Shown here one piece after another: positions 11,799 through 23,650 of a DNA stretch of 64,000 nt. The translations under genes and the position numbers were made by a program. Within the stretch, counting starts at the first letter, position 1; the number at the start of each line of letters is the position of its first letter. The stretch spans positions 62,001-126,000 of the forward strand of contig BDDD01001780.1 of the NCBI GenBank assembly GCA_001972305.1. The letters are read 5' to 3'. A model generated the notes under the pieces. That model had not been told where the DNA came from and did not search any database. It was given only the letters and a program-made list of their open reading frames with translations. Origin of the DNA: Cephalotus follicularis. Its lineage: Eukaryota; Streptophyta; Magnoliopsida; Oxalidales; Cephalotaceae.

Positions 11799-12489
11799 AC
11801 ATAGAGCTGTCAATACTCACATTCTACCTAAGGCAGGTGGTTTGGATGAGATAACACATATGGAAGCTTTTACGATGTTTCATATTGAGACTGGTAGAAG
11901 AATAAATGTGCCTTTAGTAATTTTCAATCATATGAAGGCCATGCAAGCTCGAGAAAATGCTAGACTTCCTTATGGGAACTTGGTTACCAAGATTCTGATG
12001 TACTTTCATGTGGACTTAGACGGGGAAGCACTTCAAAGTGCTTATAAGTTACGAAAAGGAACCCTTGGAAGGATGGGGTTTAAAAAGCATAAGAGACTTA
12101 GGACGTGGATTCCCAAAGATGAGGATTGTGATAGAGTAAGTGGTGAAGAAGAAGAGGAAGGAGAAGAAGTGAAAGGAGAAGAAGAAATAGCTCTGCAAGC
12201 TGACCCCGCTCCGAGTGTTAATCTACCTAACAGCCAGTTTGATCAAATTATGAAAGCTATTAGAGGTTTAGAGATGATCATTCAAATGGTAGAAAGAACC
12301 GGTCAGAAGATAGAGCGAAGGCTAAGAAGACTTGAAAGGAAACTTGTTGAGAAAGGCTTAATTGGAAATGAGGATATGACCAGTGAAGAAGAAGATCAAG
12401 AGAATGCAACAAATGAAGCTGAAGATCAAGATATCGACATTGCAGAGATTGAGGATGAAAATGTTAGAGATGATGGGATGGATGACTAA
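11799..12489 (+). pseudogene. Plant transposon-protein ORF, segment 3 of 3
   Basis: Residues 178-407 and the stop. The early part (LPKAGGLDEITHMEAF, TGRRINVPLVIFNHM) fits the C-terminal half of the putative plant transposon protein domain. After about residue 285 it becomes acidic (runs of E near 285-305). Then comes a predicted coiled coil of about 40 residues (325-365, rich in I/L/R/E, with ERRLRRLERKL) and an acidic tail. No transposase, integrase or polymerase motif is visible. A structural or nucleic-acid-binding role for the parent element is a guess. Confidence 0.72.
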
Positions 12490-13543
12490 TTTCTTGGATA
12501 TCATATCATATTACTTTTGTTGTTTCGCTATAGTTATTTTCTGTTAGTTTTGTTATGTTATCAAAACTCTATTTCTTGAGTTTATAATTGTGTTGGAAAT
12601 TAGATACATATATTGTTGTTATTGGTTTAATTTTCAATTTAAATTGCAATGCATTCTGTATTTCAAAACATTATGCATTTGTCTTGGTAGAATATTGTTG
12701 GTTTGGTTGATATTTTGTTTAAACGTTTAAATTGATATGTTTTTTGTCTGAATATTTCAATTGGTATAATTGATATTCTGTATTTCAATTGATATGTTTT
12801 CAAATGTTTTTTTGTCTTAATGATTCAGTGAATATCTACGCTATGCTGAAATGACTTTGATTATTTGCTTTTCTCAATTTTTGATAGTATTTCAATTTTT
12901 TAATGATATTTCAATTGGTTTTTTGATGAATATCTACACTATGTTTGGTTTAATTTTTTATGATTATTTGCGTAATGATTATTTTTGATGGTATACAAAG
13001 GAAAGAATAAATATGTTCAAAGCTAAGAAGGAGCAAAGACTAAGGGGGAGAGTATTTTCTTCTCAAAACCCATTATTTGAGTTAAATAATCTTTTGCTAG
13101 CAAAGAATAAATGTTGCATATATTGAGGGGGAGCAATGCTCATATATTTTGATATTTAAATATATAATTAGGCTTAATTGGTACATCTATTATAATGCAA
13201 ATTTAAAAAAAGAATAGATGATCTAAGATGGTCTATCTGCACATAAAGGGGGGTCATATGAGTTAAACTGTATATTGATTTCATGAATTCTTGTTCTACT
13301 CTTTTTCATTAATATATACTTAAAAATATTAATGGAAAATTTTAGTTTTTCAATTGGTATTTCCACTCAACTTTATGATGCTATACAAAAAGGGGGAGAA
13401 TTTAATATATTATGCATAAGTTGAGGGAATGGTGAGAACATCTGCTAAATGCTTAGTCTGATATCTTTATCTTTGATTATGCTTACTTATGCATTTATAC
13501 TCATATATTGGCAAATTTTTGTCATCATCAAAAAGGGTAAGAT
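12490..13543 (+). other. K 3' noncoding region with repeated polypurine blocks
   Basis: A/T-rich and without coding signal. It holds at least five purine tracts of the type AAGGGGGAGA: about 13041-13052, 13125-13133, 13244-13253, 13387-13400 and the last, AAAAAGGGTAAGAT, at 13530-13543 directly before the LTR. Repeated polypurine tracts before the 3' LTR are typical of SIRE/Maximus Copia elements, which supports the classification of K. Confidence 0.7.
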
Positions 13544-15412
13544 TGTTGACATTTATATCTCAATCCTAGTTTTAATGATGACATATTTGCATCTAATCAT
13601 TTTACTTTATGTGCAAATTTGAGAGAAATGCAAGTTGAAAAAGCAAAGAAACAAAACACAAAGCGCTAGCAATTAAACTATGTTATGAGCATAAAGCGGC
13701 AATGCTTTATATAAAACCGGCAGCACTTAGAGGTTAAACGCGTCAACGCTCACTTTAAACCATTGGCGCTTAGCAAAGAAGAATGATAAGCTAAGAGGCA
13801 ACGCTCTATCTAAACCATCGGCGCTTAAGGAATAAAGCACGGCGACGCTTTATGTTAACTGTCGACACCTTAGAAGCAGACTTCCCAACTTCGACAGATT
13901 TGGCAACTCAAAAGAGAAGCTAAACAATTGAACAATGCTCGGTAAGACCAAAAGATGCCAAAGGCAGTTTTCACAATTCAGAGAAAAGAAAATCTGATCC
14001 TATGCAACCAAGTGAAATCAAATGCTTGGCAAATTTTAAGAACTATGGCAGACCTTAAGGCTCAAAGTCAGACCACTAATGAGAGGAATCCAAACTACAG
14101 AAATACCAGAAAAGAGAAGGTAGACTTCTAGCAATGATCGGCAACTCAAGGTAGAAATAAGCAAGAGAAATCAGACCTCTACTATGCCAGAAAAGAGGAG
14201 TTCGACTACAAGAAATCAAAGAAGAAAACAAGAAATTAGAGAAGAAAACCAGAAATCCAGAGAAGAAAACCAGAGAAGAAATTCAAAGGAAGCATTCCAG
14301 AGCAGATTATATCCAAGCTCCATAGCAAACTTTAGAATTGCAAAGCATAATATCAAAGCTTCAGGAAATCAAAACTTGAAATCAGACTTGAATAAGTTGC
14401 AGCAAAACAAATCTTGAGGACCGACTAGTGTTCAAAATTGCAAGGGAGAAATCATATCTGAAGCAGACTAGAAGACATTAAAACTTCAAAGATCAGAGAA
14501 AGAATAATGTAAAGTTACGCTACAACTGGCGACGCTTAAAGCAAATAGTCGATGCTCAACTACAAACCGACGATGGTTTACTTAAAGCAGCAGTGCTTTA
14601 ACTAAGCGCTAGAGTAAATCGCAAAACTGTCGAAGACTTAAAGCTAGAAAATTGTGATTAACGCATAATGTTAACATAAGCGGCAACGCTTATAAAGAAT
14701 TAGTCGACGCTTTTTGTGCGGAAAAGCTCAACGAAGTTTTTCATGCAACACTTCCCAATACAACTACGATGGGTCTGTGACTTAACAAACGGTTATATTC
14801 TTCAGAAGTCTATAAAAGGAGACCTGGATCAAACAGAAAAAGAAAGAGAATCATAACAACAAAACAAGAACAACAAGAAATCAACAGAAAACATCACAGT
14901 TCTTCATATTAGTCTTCTTTGTCATTTTGAGCATATCTTTTATCTGCTATTTGTGAGCATATCTCTGAGCTGTACTAAGTCTATATCCAACCTAATAGAG
15001 GTTATACAAAATCACAAAACCATTGTATTTCTTTGATTGAAAAAGGGGAGTGAACCCGAAATTGTACGTGATTGAGGTCAATCAAAGGGAATTGTAAAGG
15101 TGCGCCAAATAGCTCCTGGAAACATATTCAGAGATTGTATTAAGGTCGAATACTGGTGGAATCTCAAGAGGTCTTGAGAAAGTGGACGTATGCAAGAGAT
15201 TGGCCGAACAACTATAAATCGTGTTTGCAATCCTCTTACCCTTTCTCTTTATCTAATTAGTCGGTACTATTTTAATTATTCTCTGTTTTGTTGTCTGATA
15301 GTCCATTACTGCTTTACCAGAATTGCTGACTTAGCCTAATATTACTGACATAATCCTAAAAGTTCATTAATACTACAATTCATCTCCCTCTTGTAGTATT
15401 TCACCTCCAACA
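13544..15412 (+). mobile_element. 3' LTR of Copia-like element K
   Basis: Starts TGTTGACATTTATATC after a polypurine tract and ends CACCTCCAACA. It has a good TATA box at 14811 and shares a downstream block (about 15155-15230) with the LTR of D: GGAATCTCAAGAGG, CTTGAGAAAGTGGACGTA and GCCGAAC. Palindromic units lie at 13660-13870 and 14520-14720 (AAGCGGCAATGCTTT, AAGCGGCAACGCTT, GTCGACGCTTT), mostly decayed versions of the AGCGTC/GACGCT word. The A-rich reading frame at 14184-14417 is low-complexity LTR sequence. Confidence 0.85.
14811..14818 (+). promoter_or_regulatory. TATA box of K LTR
   Basis: TATAAAAG in the context AGTCTATAAAAGGAGACC, followed by an A-rich leader with ACAACAAGAACAACAAG. 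This is the usual layout at the U3/R border of Copia LTRs. Confidence 0.65.
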
Positions 15413-16449
15413 AATCAAACATTCACACGTGGAAGACTGTTGTGTAGTTGATTTACGCATCAACACCTTTAAACCCCTAGGTTACCCCTAGTGGACGAGT
15501 TGTGTCTCGTGAGTGTTTTTAGTGAATAAACACAGAAAATTCATGATTCCAAAAATAGTGTAGATTCTAACTTTGGCATAAGGTAAAATACACATAAATT
15601 TCAAGACAAAGATACTTAACTCGAGATTAAGATACCAAAGGGCATCTCACAGTTGAACTTACTACCTCGTATCGATTCAAGTAACAAGCATGGATCTTAA
15701 TTAGGGACTCCCCTCATATCTTCCAAACACTACCTTACCCTTTATGTAGAACCACTTATGGCATCAAGAGCACCAATGACTTAGGCTTTGGAGAATTTTT
15801 TATCCAACAATATTTTCAATGCAATAATGTTTTCTTCTTTTTTTTTTCTTTTTTTTACAATATAATATAAAATTCCTCTTTTGTTGAACTCACTTTGTTC
15901 CTTCACTACTATTGGCTTGAATGATATGGATGGAGCAAACACTAGATGCCAAAGTTAGTAAGTAGCTTCATAATTTATTGTGCATATATCTATAAGACAT
16001 TGGTACAATATGAGAACAATAAAATTCATCCAATCAAAATTCTTGCAATGCCTTAGCCTCTCAAGCATTCCTATATGACCCATGTAACGAGATTTATGCC
16101 AATTACTCTCAAACCAAATGGAACTAGATGTAGAACAGCCCTAGGACTTACTTACTCAAGTCATATATGCTACAAGCTAAAACTGAATTTAATAAAGGAA
16201 GAAAATAAGAGAAATTAATTTATTGTTTTTTTTTCTTTTTCTTTTCAGTATTTTTTTCTTTTCTCTTTCTTTTAATTAAGTTTTGTCTCAACTCCTAATC
16301 AAAGCTCAAGGAACTATAAAACACAAAAGGGTCCATCCAATGAAATAAAGTTGTGTTCTTATTTTCTAAGTTAAATCCCATAAGAAAAATACACGCCAGT
16401 CACCTTCCTCTCAACAGGCTTTATTCCTTCTCATGTTGGAGTCCCTAAG

Positions 16450-16487
<38 letters not shown>

Positions 16488-16646
16488 CGCATCAAAGCAA
16501 CAGAAAAACATGCATTAATTACAAAAAACCAAAGAAAGAATCTACCAATAATCCTCACACCCTCCCCCACAATTAAATCATGCAATGTCCTTAATGCATG
16601 TTGAAAATAAAGAGCAAACATAAGGGAGAGGCATCATACATGTAAA
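15413..16646 (-). other. 3' noncoding part of element J
   Basis: Lies downstream of the J integrase on the minus strand. It has poly-T stretches (15839-15857, 16226-16260), a (CT)n microsatellite at about 16452-16482 and the phrase AAAGGGCATCTCACAG near 15639. No ORF. The junction with the K LTR at 15412/15413 is sharp; the 3' LTR of J is not recognised. Confidence 0.5.
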
Positions 16647-16982
16647 TCAATCATCAAGATAAAGAGGAACATGGAGATCCATGACCTCTTCCACTGTAGT
16701 AGATCCAGAAGGAAGCTCTAAGAAAGGTTTCAAGCACTGGCCATTAACTTTAAAGACCGTACCAGTACCTGGATTCAAAAGCTCAACAGCACCATGTGAG
16801 AAAACATTATGCACAATATAAGGGTCATCCCAGCGGGATCTCAACGTACCTAGAAATAGATGTAACATAGAATTGTAGAGCAAAACTTTGTCACCCACCT
16901 GGAATGATTTCTGAAGGATTTGTTTATCATAAAAAAATCTTAGTATTTTCCTCGTAAATTTTAGCATTATCGTACCCCTCAT
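16647..16982 (-). pseudogene. J: integrase C-terminal end
   Basis: An uninterrupted 111-residue stretch ending at a natural stop. It contains FQVGDKVLLYNS and RWDDPYIV, then FKVNGQCLKPFLE. This is the C-terminal SH3-like end of Athila/Tat integrases (typical pattern GDKVLL..S...G.L.SRW.GP..V...NG..LKPF). No chromodomain follows, as expected for this clade. Confidence 0.78.
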
Positions 16983-17609
16983 TCCTAAGTTCCTCCAACT
17001 CAGCTAGTTGGAGTTTTTCTATGATTGTCAGCATCAGAAACATCAAAATTCATTTTTTATAGCCTAAAATGCTCTATGCTCAAGTTCAGTTGTCCTATAC
17101 ACAAGACGATAACGAGACTGTCCAAGCTCAGTCTTGAATGTAGTCTTATGAGCCCACAAGGCGTCCACAAGTCAGAGGGGCCAATCCTTGGAATTTGAGT
17201 TGACAGTCTTTTCTAGGATTTGCTTGATTTGTTTATTGGAAACCTCCACTTGGCCACTCGTTTATGGGTGATAAGGGGTAGCAAGCTTATGGGTAATACC
17301 ATACTTCTTCATCAAAGATTCAAAAGTCCGATTATAGAAATACGTACCCCCATCACTAATGATAATACGAGGTGTGCCAAATTAAGTGGGAAAAAATGTT
17401 CTCCTTCAAAAATTTAACAACCACATTGTAGTCATTCAACTTATAAGCAATGACCTCAAACCATTTTGACACATAATCTACAACCAACAAAATGTAAAGA
17501 TTCCCGTAGGCGTTAGGAAATGGCTCCATAAAATCGATACCCCACACATAAAAAATCTCCACAGGAAGGATAGGATTAATGGGCATCATGTTTCTCTTCG
17601 TAATGCGAC
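16983..17609 (-). pseudogene. J: integrase core, broken
   Basis: The clearest part is 17356-17589, with VWGIDFMEPFP and LLVVDYVSKWFE: the first catalytic Asp (GIDFM) and the following V-V-D-Y-V-S-K-W segment. Further fragments (a GDGGTYF-type segment, THKLATPYHP and a GQVE-type segment) can be read from the opposite strand of 17100-17355, but with stops and frameshifts. The HPxxxGQ region is preserved only in part. Confidence 0.72.
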
Positions 17610-18012
17610 CTAAAGATTGACCGGTACTGCAGACTTTGCAATAATTGAATGCTTCTTTGAAGAGACTGGGCCAATAAAATCTACATTGTAAAACTTTGGT
17701 TGTAGTTTTCTTCGGTCCAAAATGGCCTCCACATGCCTGATCATCACAAAAAGATAATATGGTATCTTGTTCATGATTTGGAACACAGCGCTAATCTGGA
17801 CATGTTTTGAATAAGTAAGGATCATCCCAGAAAAAGTATTTGATTAGGGAATGGAACCAATGCTTATCTTGGGTGGACCAATGGTCAGGTGTCACACCCA
17901 TAGCCAGATAATTGACAATATCAGCAAACCAAGGCTCACTAGTTACTGTCATCAGATGTTCATCAGGAAAGTTTTCATTGACTGGAGACTCCTTAGTCAA
18001 AGAATTAGGCAA
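17610..18012 (-). pseudogene. J: integrase N-terminal and linker region
   Basis: Two overlapping broken frames. The first (18012-17791) has EPWFADIVNYLA and FFWDDPYLFK, the linker between RNase H and integrase in Athila/Tat pol (pattern PWYADIVNYL..WDEP.L). The second (17825-17610) covers a degenerate zinc-binding part (HVEAILDRRK). Confidence 0.7.
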
Positions 18013-18078
18013 CCACGATAGATGATCGACAACTAGATTGGCAGTTCCTTTCTTATCCCGTTTCTCGATATCAAACTC

Positions 18079-18324
18079 TTAAAGCAATAAGATCCACTGA
18101 ATGAGAAGGGCCTTAACATCTTTTTTATCCATAAGATATTTGATTGATGCATGGTCCATGTAGACAATCACACGAGATCCAATCAAGTAGGACCCGAATT
18201 TATCTAATGCAAATACAATAGCTAAAAATTCTTTCTCAGTGGCAGTGTAATTAAGTTGTGCATCATTAAGGGTCCTACTTGCATAGTGAATCACAGTGGG
18301 CAACTTATTGATTATTTTCCCCAA
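18079..18324 (-). pseudogene. J: RNase H fragment
   Basis: Contains [19 protein letters not shown] and [18 protein letters not shown]. This is the gypsy RNase H signature (YASR.L..AQ.NYTTTEKELLA.V.A..KFR.YL.G). A stop ends the frame after LLIQWILLL. Confidence 0.82.
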
Positions 18325-18750
18325 GACAGCTCCAAGAGCAAAATCTGAGGCATCGCACTTAGCTTAAAGGGTTCAGTCCAAATAGGCGCCTGAATAATAG
18401 GTGCAGTGGTCAACTTCTTTTTCAAATGCTCAAAAAGTTTGAGAAATTGTTTGGTAAACTCAAATGGTTGATCTTTAAACAGCAAGTTGGTGAGAGGTCT
18501 AGCAACTTTGCTAAAATCCTTGATAAAACGCCTATAAAATCCAATATGTCCCAAAAAGGAAGGGATGTCCTTGACAGATTTAAGGGGTGGTAAATTGATG
18601 TGAGGTCCACCTTAGCTTTATCAACCATAATCACATCCTTTGAAATCACATGATCAAGAACAATGCCTTCTTTCATCATGAAATGACATTTCTCCTAATT
18701 GAGGACCAAGTTCTTTTGTCTACAACTCTCTAGTTTCAATCAAAGATGAT
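18312..18750 (-). pseudogene. J: reverse transcriptase thumb/connection, broken
   Basis: Continues the J reverse transcriptase after insertion of G. Fragments in order include NLVLN then a stop, EKCHFMMKEGIVL (normally NLVLNWEKCHFMV.EGIVLGH), then in another frame GFYRRFIKDFSKVARPL, then EFTKQFLKLFEHLKKKL. At least two in-frame stops and two frameshifts. The stop after NLVLN is TAG where the family has TGG (Trp), a one-base change. Confidence 0.8.
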
Positions 18751-18910
18751 GAAGGTGTTTAGCATAAAATTATGTTGTTTTTAAGAAGTTAATTATTATA
18801 TTTTTATGCTTGGATCAGATTACTTGGGTTGTTTTTATTTGATTTGGAGGTAAAAATATAAAACATGAAAGTGCAGTGAAATTGGCTTAAAAATACCCAA
18901 ATTACAAAAC

Positions 18911-18990
18911 AAAGCGTCGACAGATCTGTTATAAGCGTCGACGCTTATCTTTGAAGCGCTGACGGATTGCTAAAAGCGTCGACGCTTGGC
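18911..18990. repeat. Phased palindromic array in G
   Basis: Four units, AAGCGTCGACAG, AAGCGTCGACGCTT, AAGCGCTGACGG and AAGCGTCGACGCTT. Centres at 18918, 18939, 18960 and 18980, giving steps of 21, 21 and 20 bp. Two units are perfect 14-bp palindromes. Related units recur at 19345-19385, 24893-24985 and 33755-33920 in the same LTR. Confidence 0.9.
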
Positions 18991-20254
18991 TTCTATGCAT
19001 CATTTTGTTCTCTGCTTCACTTAGCGCTTTCTCGTCGCCTTCTCTGACTTTGTGCTTTGGTTTGATTGCTCGAAACTTTTTGGTTTGCATAGTTCAACAG
19101 CTCATCTCTGGTCTGACAAGCACTTCAAGCTTGCCCCATACCAATATTCCATGCTCTGCTCTGTGCTATGTGGAAAGTTTGGTCTGACTAACAACTCTTC
19201 TCTGCAAAGTGGTGCTCAGAAATTCATGGTCTGATTGCTCGGCATCTCAGCAAGTCTAGTCTGGTAGTTTAGCTTTGCTTCTCTGCTCAACACTTCAAGC
19301 TCTGCTCGGCTACATGTCACACTTACAAGTTTGATTTCACGTTTTAAGCGTCGACGCCTTGCCATAGACCGACGACGCTTAACCACTTAAGCTGTAACAC
19401 CCCAAATTTTATAAGTGTTAAGGAATGGAATTTTGGGCTTAAAATGCGATGTTATTGGACTGGAATCGGACTAATGAAGAAATTTCATTTTTTGGGCTTG
19501 GAAATGGGCCCTATGGTATTTGGCCGAATTATGATAAATGGAGAAAGGAAGCCTTGGGCCGAATTTGGTCCAAGGGAGAGAAAGAAATGTTGGGTCGACT
19601 ATCACACTTTAACCCATTTTAGTGAGGCGGCTGTAATTGTGTGGAGAATTCTAGAGTTTCCCATTGTATCTATTAAAAGGAATGTGGAGAGTGTGGGGAT
19701 GGCTGTTGCTGAAATAGAGAGAAAGAGACAAAGGAAGGGTAGTGTTTGGAGAGTTCCTGCCTTCCCCATCCTCTCTCATTTAAATCCTTCACTTTCACCC
19801 TTGAAAAGGATGTGGAGCAAGCAACCTAGAAGTGGAAGAAGAAAATGTGAAGGCAAGGAAACAAGTGTTTAGCTGAGCAAAGGAAAGAACAAGTCAAGGA
19901 TCGATATTAAGGTAGGATCTACTTCCTACTCACATCCTTTATTCTTTATGCGTATTGTTTATGAATTGTTATTGCTTATATTAGAATTTAGGTAAATGAT
20001 AGATTAGAATTTGGGTAAATGATAGAATGGGTCTTATGGTTCTAGCATTAAGGGATGCCTAAACGTTTATATATATATATATATATATTGTGCTTAACTG
20101 GATGTGCTACCATGCATGTACTGGAGCCGTGCGTCCTAGCACTTCAGACCATGCGTTACCATGCATGCGCCCGAGCAGTGCATCCAGCAAGCCATCCATG
20201 CACCGAGCATGCGTCCTGCCATCCATGCTCCGAGCATACATCCTGCCATCCATG

Positions 20255-20725
20255 CGCTAAGCATGCCGAGTATGCGCCTGAGCTCTCCATTATAGGCATG
20301 CGTCTTGTGCATGCCGAGTATGCGCCCGAGCTCTCCACCGTAGGCGTGCGTCCTGTGCATGCTGAGTATGTACCGAGCTCTGCATTATAGGCGTGTGTCC
20401 TGTGCATGCAGAGTATGCATCCGAGCTCTCCACTGTAGGCGTGCGTCCTGTGCATGCCGAGATCTCCATTGTAGGCGTGCGTTCTGTGCATGCTCAGTAT
20501 GCACCCGAGCTCTCAACCGTAGGCACGCGTCCTGTGCATGCCGAGTATGTGTCGAGCTTTCCATTGTAGCCGTGCATCCTGTGCATCCGAGTATGCGCCC
20601 GAGCTCTCCATGGTAGGTATGTGTCCTGTGCATGCTGAGTATGTGCCAAGCTCTCCATTGTAAGCGTGTGTCCTGTGCATGCTTAGTATACCCCTGAGCT
20701 CTCCAACACAGTGCATCCAAGCATG
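20255..20725 (+). repeat. 48-bp tandem repeat array in H
   Basis: About nine to ten units of roughly 48 bp built on GCCGAGTATGCGCCCGAGCT, CTCCATTGTAGGC and GTGCGTCCTGTGCAT. Unit length is nearly constant, so reading frames run through the array on both strands (for example 20055-20390 and 20156-20491). These are by-products of the repeat and not genes. A looser version of the unit precedes it from about 20110, and one more lies at 23670-23730 after insertion I. Confidence 0.85.
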
Positions 20726-21904
20726 CGCTGGTGTAGTGCGTCCTCAGCATCGCATGCGTCCAAGTAATGTCATGCCCCAAACTGTGAGAGTAAACCTCCA
20801 TGATCCGACGCGTGAGATACCTTCCATTCAGTCATTTCATATCCATATTCAAAAGTGCTATAAGTTATAACTTTAAACAGTCATATACACTCGCGGAATA
20901 ATCAATCCATATAAAACTAACTTTTAAAATCTCCCGAAATTTTGGCATGAAGAATTCGTTTATCGGAGCAAACCCCCTGTAAAGAAAAACTCAATCTGTA
21001 TCTCCACACTCCCGAAGGAGGAATAAACAGTTTATATACATATATGGGCTCAGCCCTCAGAACCACAACCTAACTCATAATTACATCATTCACATACGAA
21101 GGATAATTACTCAACTCCTCAACATGATAAGCCTGTCCATATTCAATACATCAACACACATAGAAATCAAGCACTGCCAAATGCCGGCAGGTCAATACAG
21201 AAGGAAAACATGTCTCTTATATAACATTTGTACATTTACATTAATCACATTTATATAAGACAGGTCGGAGGAGATGTAGATCCTTACTCAGCGATTTAGC
21301 CCGGCTGATCATTGCTGCACGCCACCTGGACCTGAACCTGACCCATTACATTACAATACAATGCAATGGGCCAGCAACCCAAAGGTTGTGTCGGATATAC
21401 ATATGCAATGAACATATAGAAGTGCAGTAGATATGTGTACAATATGATGTATGCATGACAACCAATATTAACCATGCTATGAAAACTAGCATTTAGAAAC
21501 ATGCCGTTTATACATAGTAGTCACCACTCAATATCCATATACCATCGCAATCCGGACCATTATGATCCATAAAGATATGATGCATATCCATATCGTATCC
21601 GTTCCATAACCATCCCATAACCGTACCATAATCGTAGCCGCACAACCAGCATGACGGAAAGCTGTATATATGCCATACGATACGACAGTATAACAATATG
21701 CCACAGGGTGGTAATGTGTTATGCATGTAACCAACACAATCATAAGCCATGTGGTGAACAATGTATATATGTGTATCAATATGCCATGTAATGCCACCGC
21801 ATCATAGTATGTCATGTAGTATAACCGTATCACTGTATAGCGGCTGTCTTCGGCCTCCTCTGTCAGTACCAGTTCTCTTTCAAAGATATGAGTCTTATAG
21901 TCCC

Positions 21905-22450
21905 AGTTCCAATAGAGGCCCAGACGTGTGTCCATCGCTAATGGCCAATAACTATTCATTCAATTCCTTTAGGAGTCCAGTTGTGTGTCCACCGCTAATG
22001 GCCAATAACAATTCATTCAATTCCGTTAGGAGTCCAATCGTGTGTCCAACGCTAATGGCCAACAACAATTCATTCAATTCCTCTAGGGGCTCGTGTGTCC
22101 TCAATTACATTAATGGTCCAGTCGCGTGTCCCCACTTAGGGTCCAGTCACGTGTCCCTCATTTACATTAATGGTCCAGTTGCGTGTCTCCACTTAGGGTC
22201 CACTCACGTGTCCCTCAATTACATTAATGGTCTAGTCGTGTGTCCCCACTTAGGGTCCAGTCACGTTTCCCTCAATTATATTAATGGTCCAGTCACGTGT
22301 CCCCACTTAGGGTCCAGTCACGTTTCCCTCAATTATATTAATGGTCCAGTCACGTGTCCCCACTTAGGGTCCAGTCACGTGTCCCTTTCAATTACAATAA
22401 TGGTCCAGTCGCGTGTCCCCACTTAGGGTCCAGTCACGTGTCCCTTTCAA
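21905..22450 (+). repeat. Two adjacent 57-58-bp tandem arrays in I
   Basis: First array, about 21905-22085: three units with AATGGCCAATAACAATTCAT and GTCCAGTTGTGTGTCC. Second array, about 22095-22450: six units of about 57 bp with AATTACATTAATGGTCCAGT, GTGTCCCCACTTAGGGTCC and AGTCACGTGTCCCTC. The 221-codon reading frame across both (21761-22426) is repeat translation, not a gene. Confidence 0.85.
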
Positions 22451-22739
22451 TTCATTCAATCAGTCATTTGTCTATTATACCCATACAAAATTTATTAAGC
22501 CATACAATCAGCAATCATGCATAATCGCAACAATTCACTTAGCACACAATCATCAATGAATAGCATAACAATCCATACCATCCATTCAAAATGCATGAAT
22601 GCAAGTAAAACAGTAAAACCGCACTCTAGTGATCAACCATTCGTATACTACCGTCCCATACCGGCGTATACGAATGGGATCAAGTCACTAGTCATATGGG
22701 CATGTTCCATCAGAGCATATGTATGCCTACCTGTTAACG

Positions 22740-23330
22740 GTTGAGCTTGCGAGTCGGGAGGACTTGCAGTGGAATCGACTAGCTGCCTCCTCCTCGAAGC
22801 TTCGCTCGCGATCACGATCACAGCTCCATTTGGTGTTAACAGAGCTCTATTTCTCTTTCAACATCGCTGCAATAACAATCACACAGTTTGTTACGATCTA
22901 CACATGGATAACCGCGACTCACCGTGAATCGCGCAGTCACAGCCGGCAGTGAGTCAACTCACTTATTTGACTCGTCGGACACCCACAATTCTGGCCACTT
23001 CACAAAAGTGTCACAAAACAGTCGGCTTAAGGTGTCTCCACCCGTAACTCGCCGAGAATCGGCGTGGTTCACTTCGCCGGAGCTCTGACTAGCTCGTCTA
23101 TCTCCGGTCTCGCCATAACCGGCATTAAAATCCTTCAATCAGTCCACTGGCGACCGAGACTCCCCGTGACTCGGTGCTAAATGCGCGGTCATAGGCGACA
23201 GCGAGTTAGGTTCGCTGAGTCGACTCGGCAGCTCAAATTTGACCGATTCTGACCGAATGGCGCCTCAACAGTGGTCAAAACGTGCAGAGCTAGCCTTCTA
23301 GAGGAAGACCCGCTCCATCCGCAATGCTAA
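22740..23330. repeat. GC-rich imperfect repeats in LTR I
   Basis: Repeated clauses of the type CGACTCACCGTGAATCGCG, ACTCGCCGAGAATCGGCG and GAGACTCCCCGTGACTCGG, spaced roughly 120-130 bp apart, with many CpG sites. The segment lies downstream of the TATA candidate on the minus strand. No domain-bearing ORF. Confidence 0.5.
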
Positions 23331-23613
23331 CGGTGGTGAAAACACATGGCCGATGGGCACAGAGGCTTGGCATCGGGGAAGAATGAAAGAGAAAAGAAAG
23401 AAGAGAAAGAGGAAGTTACCGTGGGTGAGGTCGCGCCGCTCGCTCTCCCGGTCCGGTGCCTTCGCAGTCATCTTCTCCGGCGTCTCTCTCCCCTTCTGGT
23501 TCTCTCTCTCCCGTGCTTCCTCTCTCTCACTCTCTCCCTCCCACTGTTTCTTCTTAGCGCGCCTGGAGCTTCTATAAAGCGTCGGGTGCTTTTTCTTCTT
23601 CTTCTTCTTTTTT

Positions 23614-23650
<37 letters not shown>

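Noticed and set aside
11799..12489. Acidic C-terminal ORF as an independent host gene (for example a nucleolar or chromatin protein)
   Set aside because: It joins in frame to 8476-8795 and 5270-5482 once the LTRs with target duplications are ignored, and it lies inside a Copia-like element.
14184..14417. Lys/Glu/Asn-rich reading frame in the K LTR
   Set aside because: Low-complexity AGAAGAAAA repeats in a leader-like region, with no support as a protein.
19444..19872. 142-codon reading frame in H as a gene
   Set aside because: It lies wholly within a solo LTR with TAAGC duplications and shows no domain.
20055..20801. Reading frames of 60-140 codons rich in H, R, A and C
   Set aside because: They are translations of the 48-bp tandem array on both strands.
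21761..22426. 221-codon repetitive reading frame
   Set aside because: It follows the 57-58-bp arrays of LTR I. Units a multiple of three long, or nearly so, keep it open by chance.
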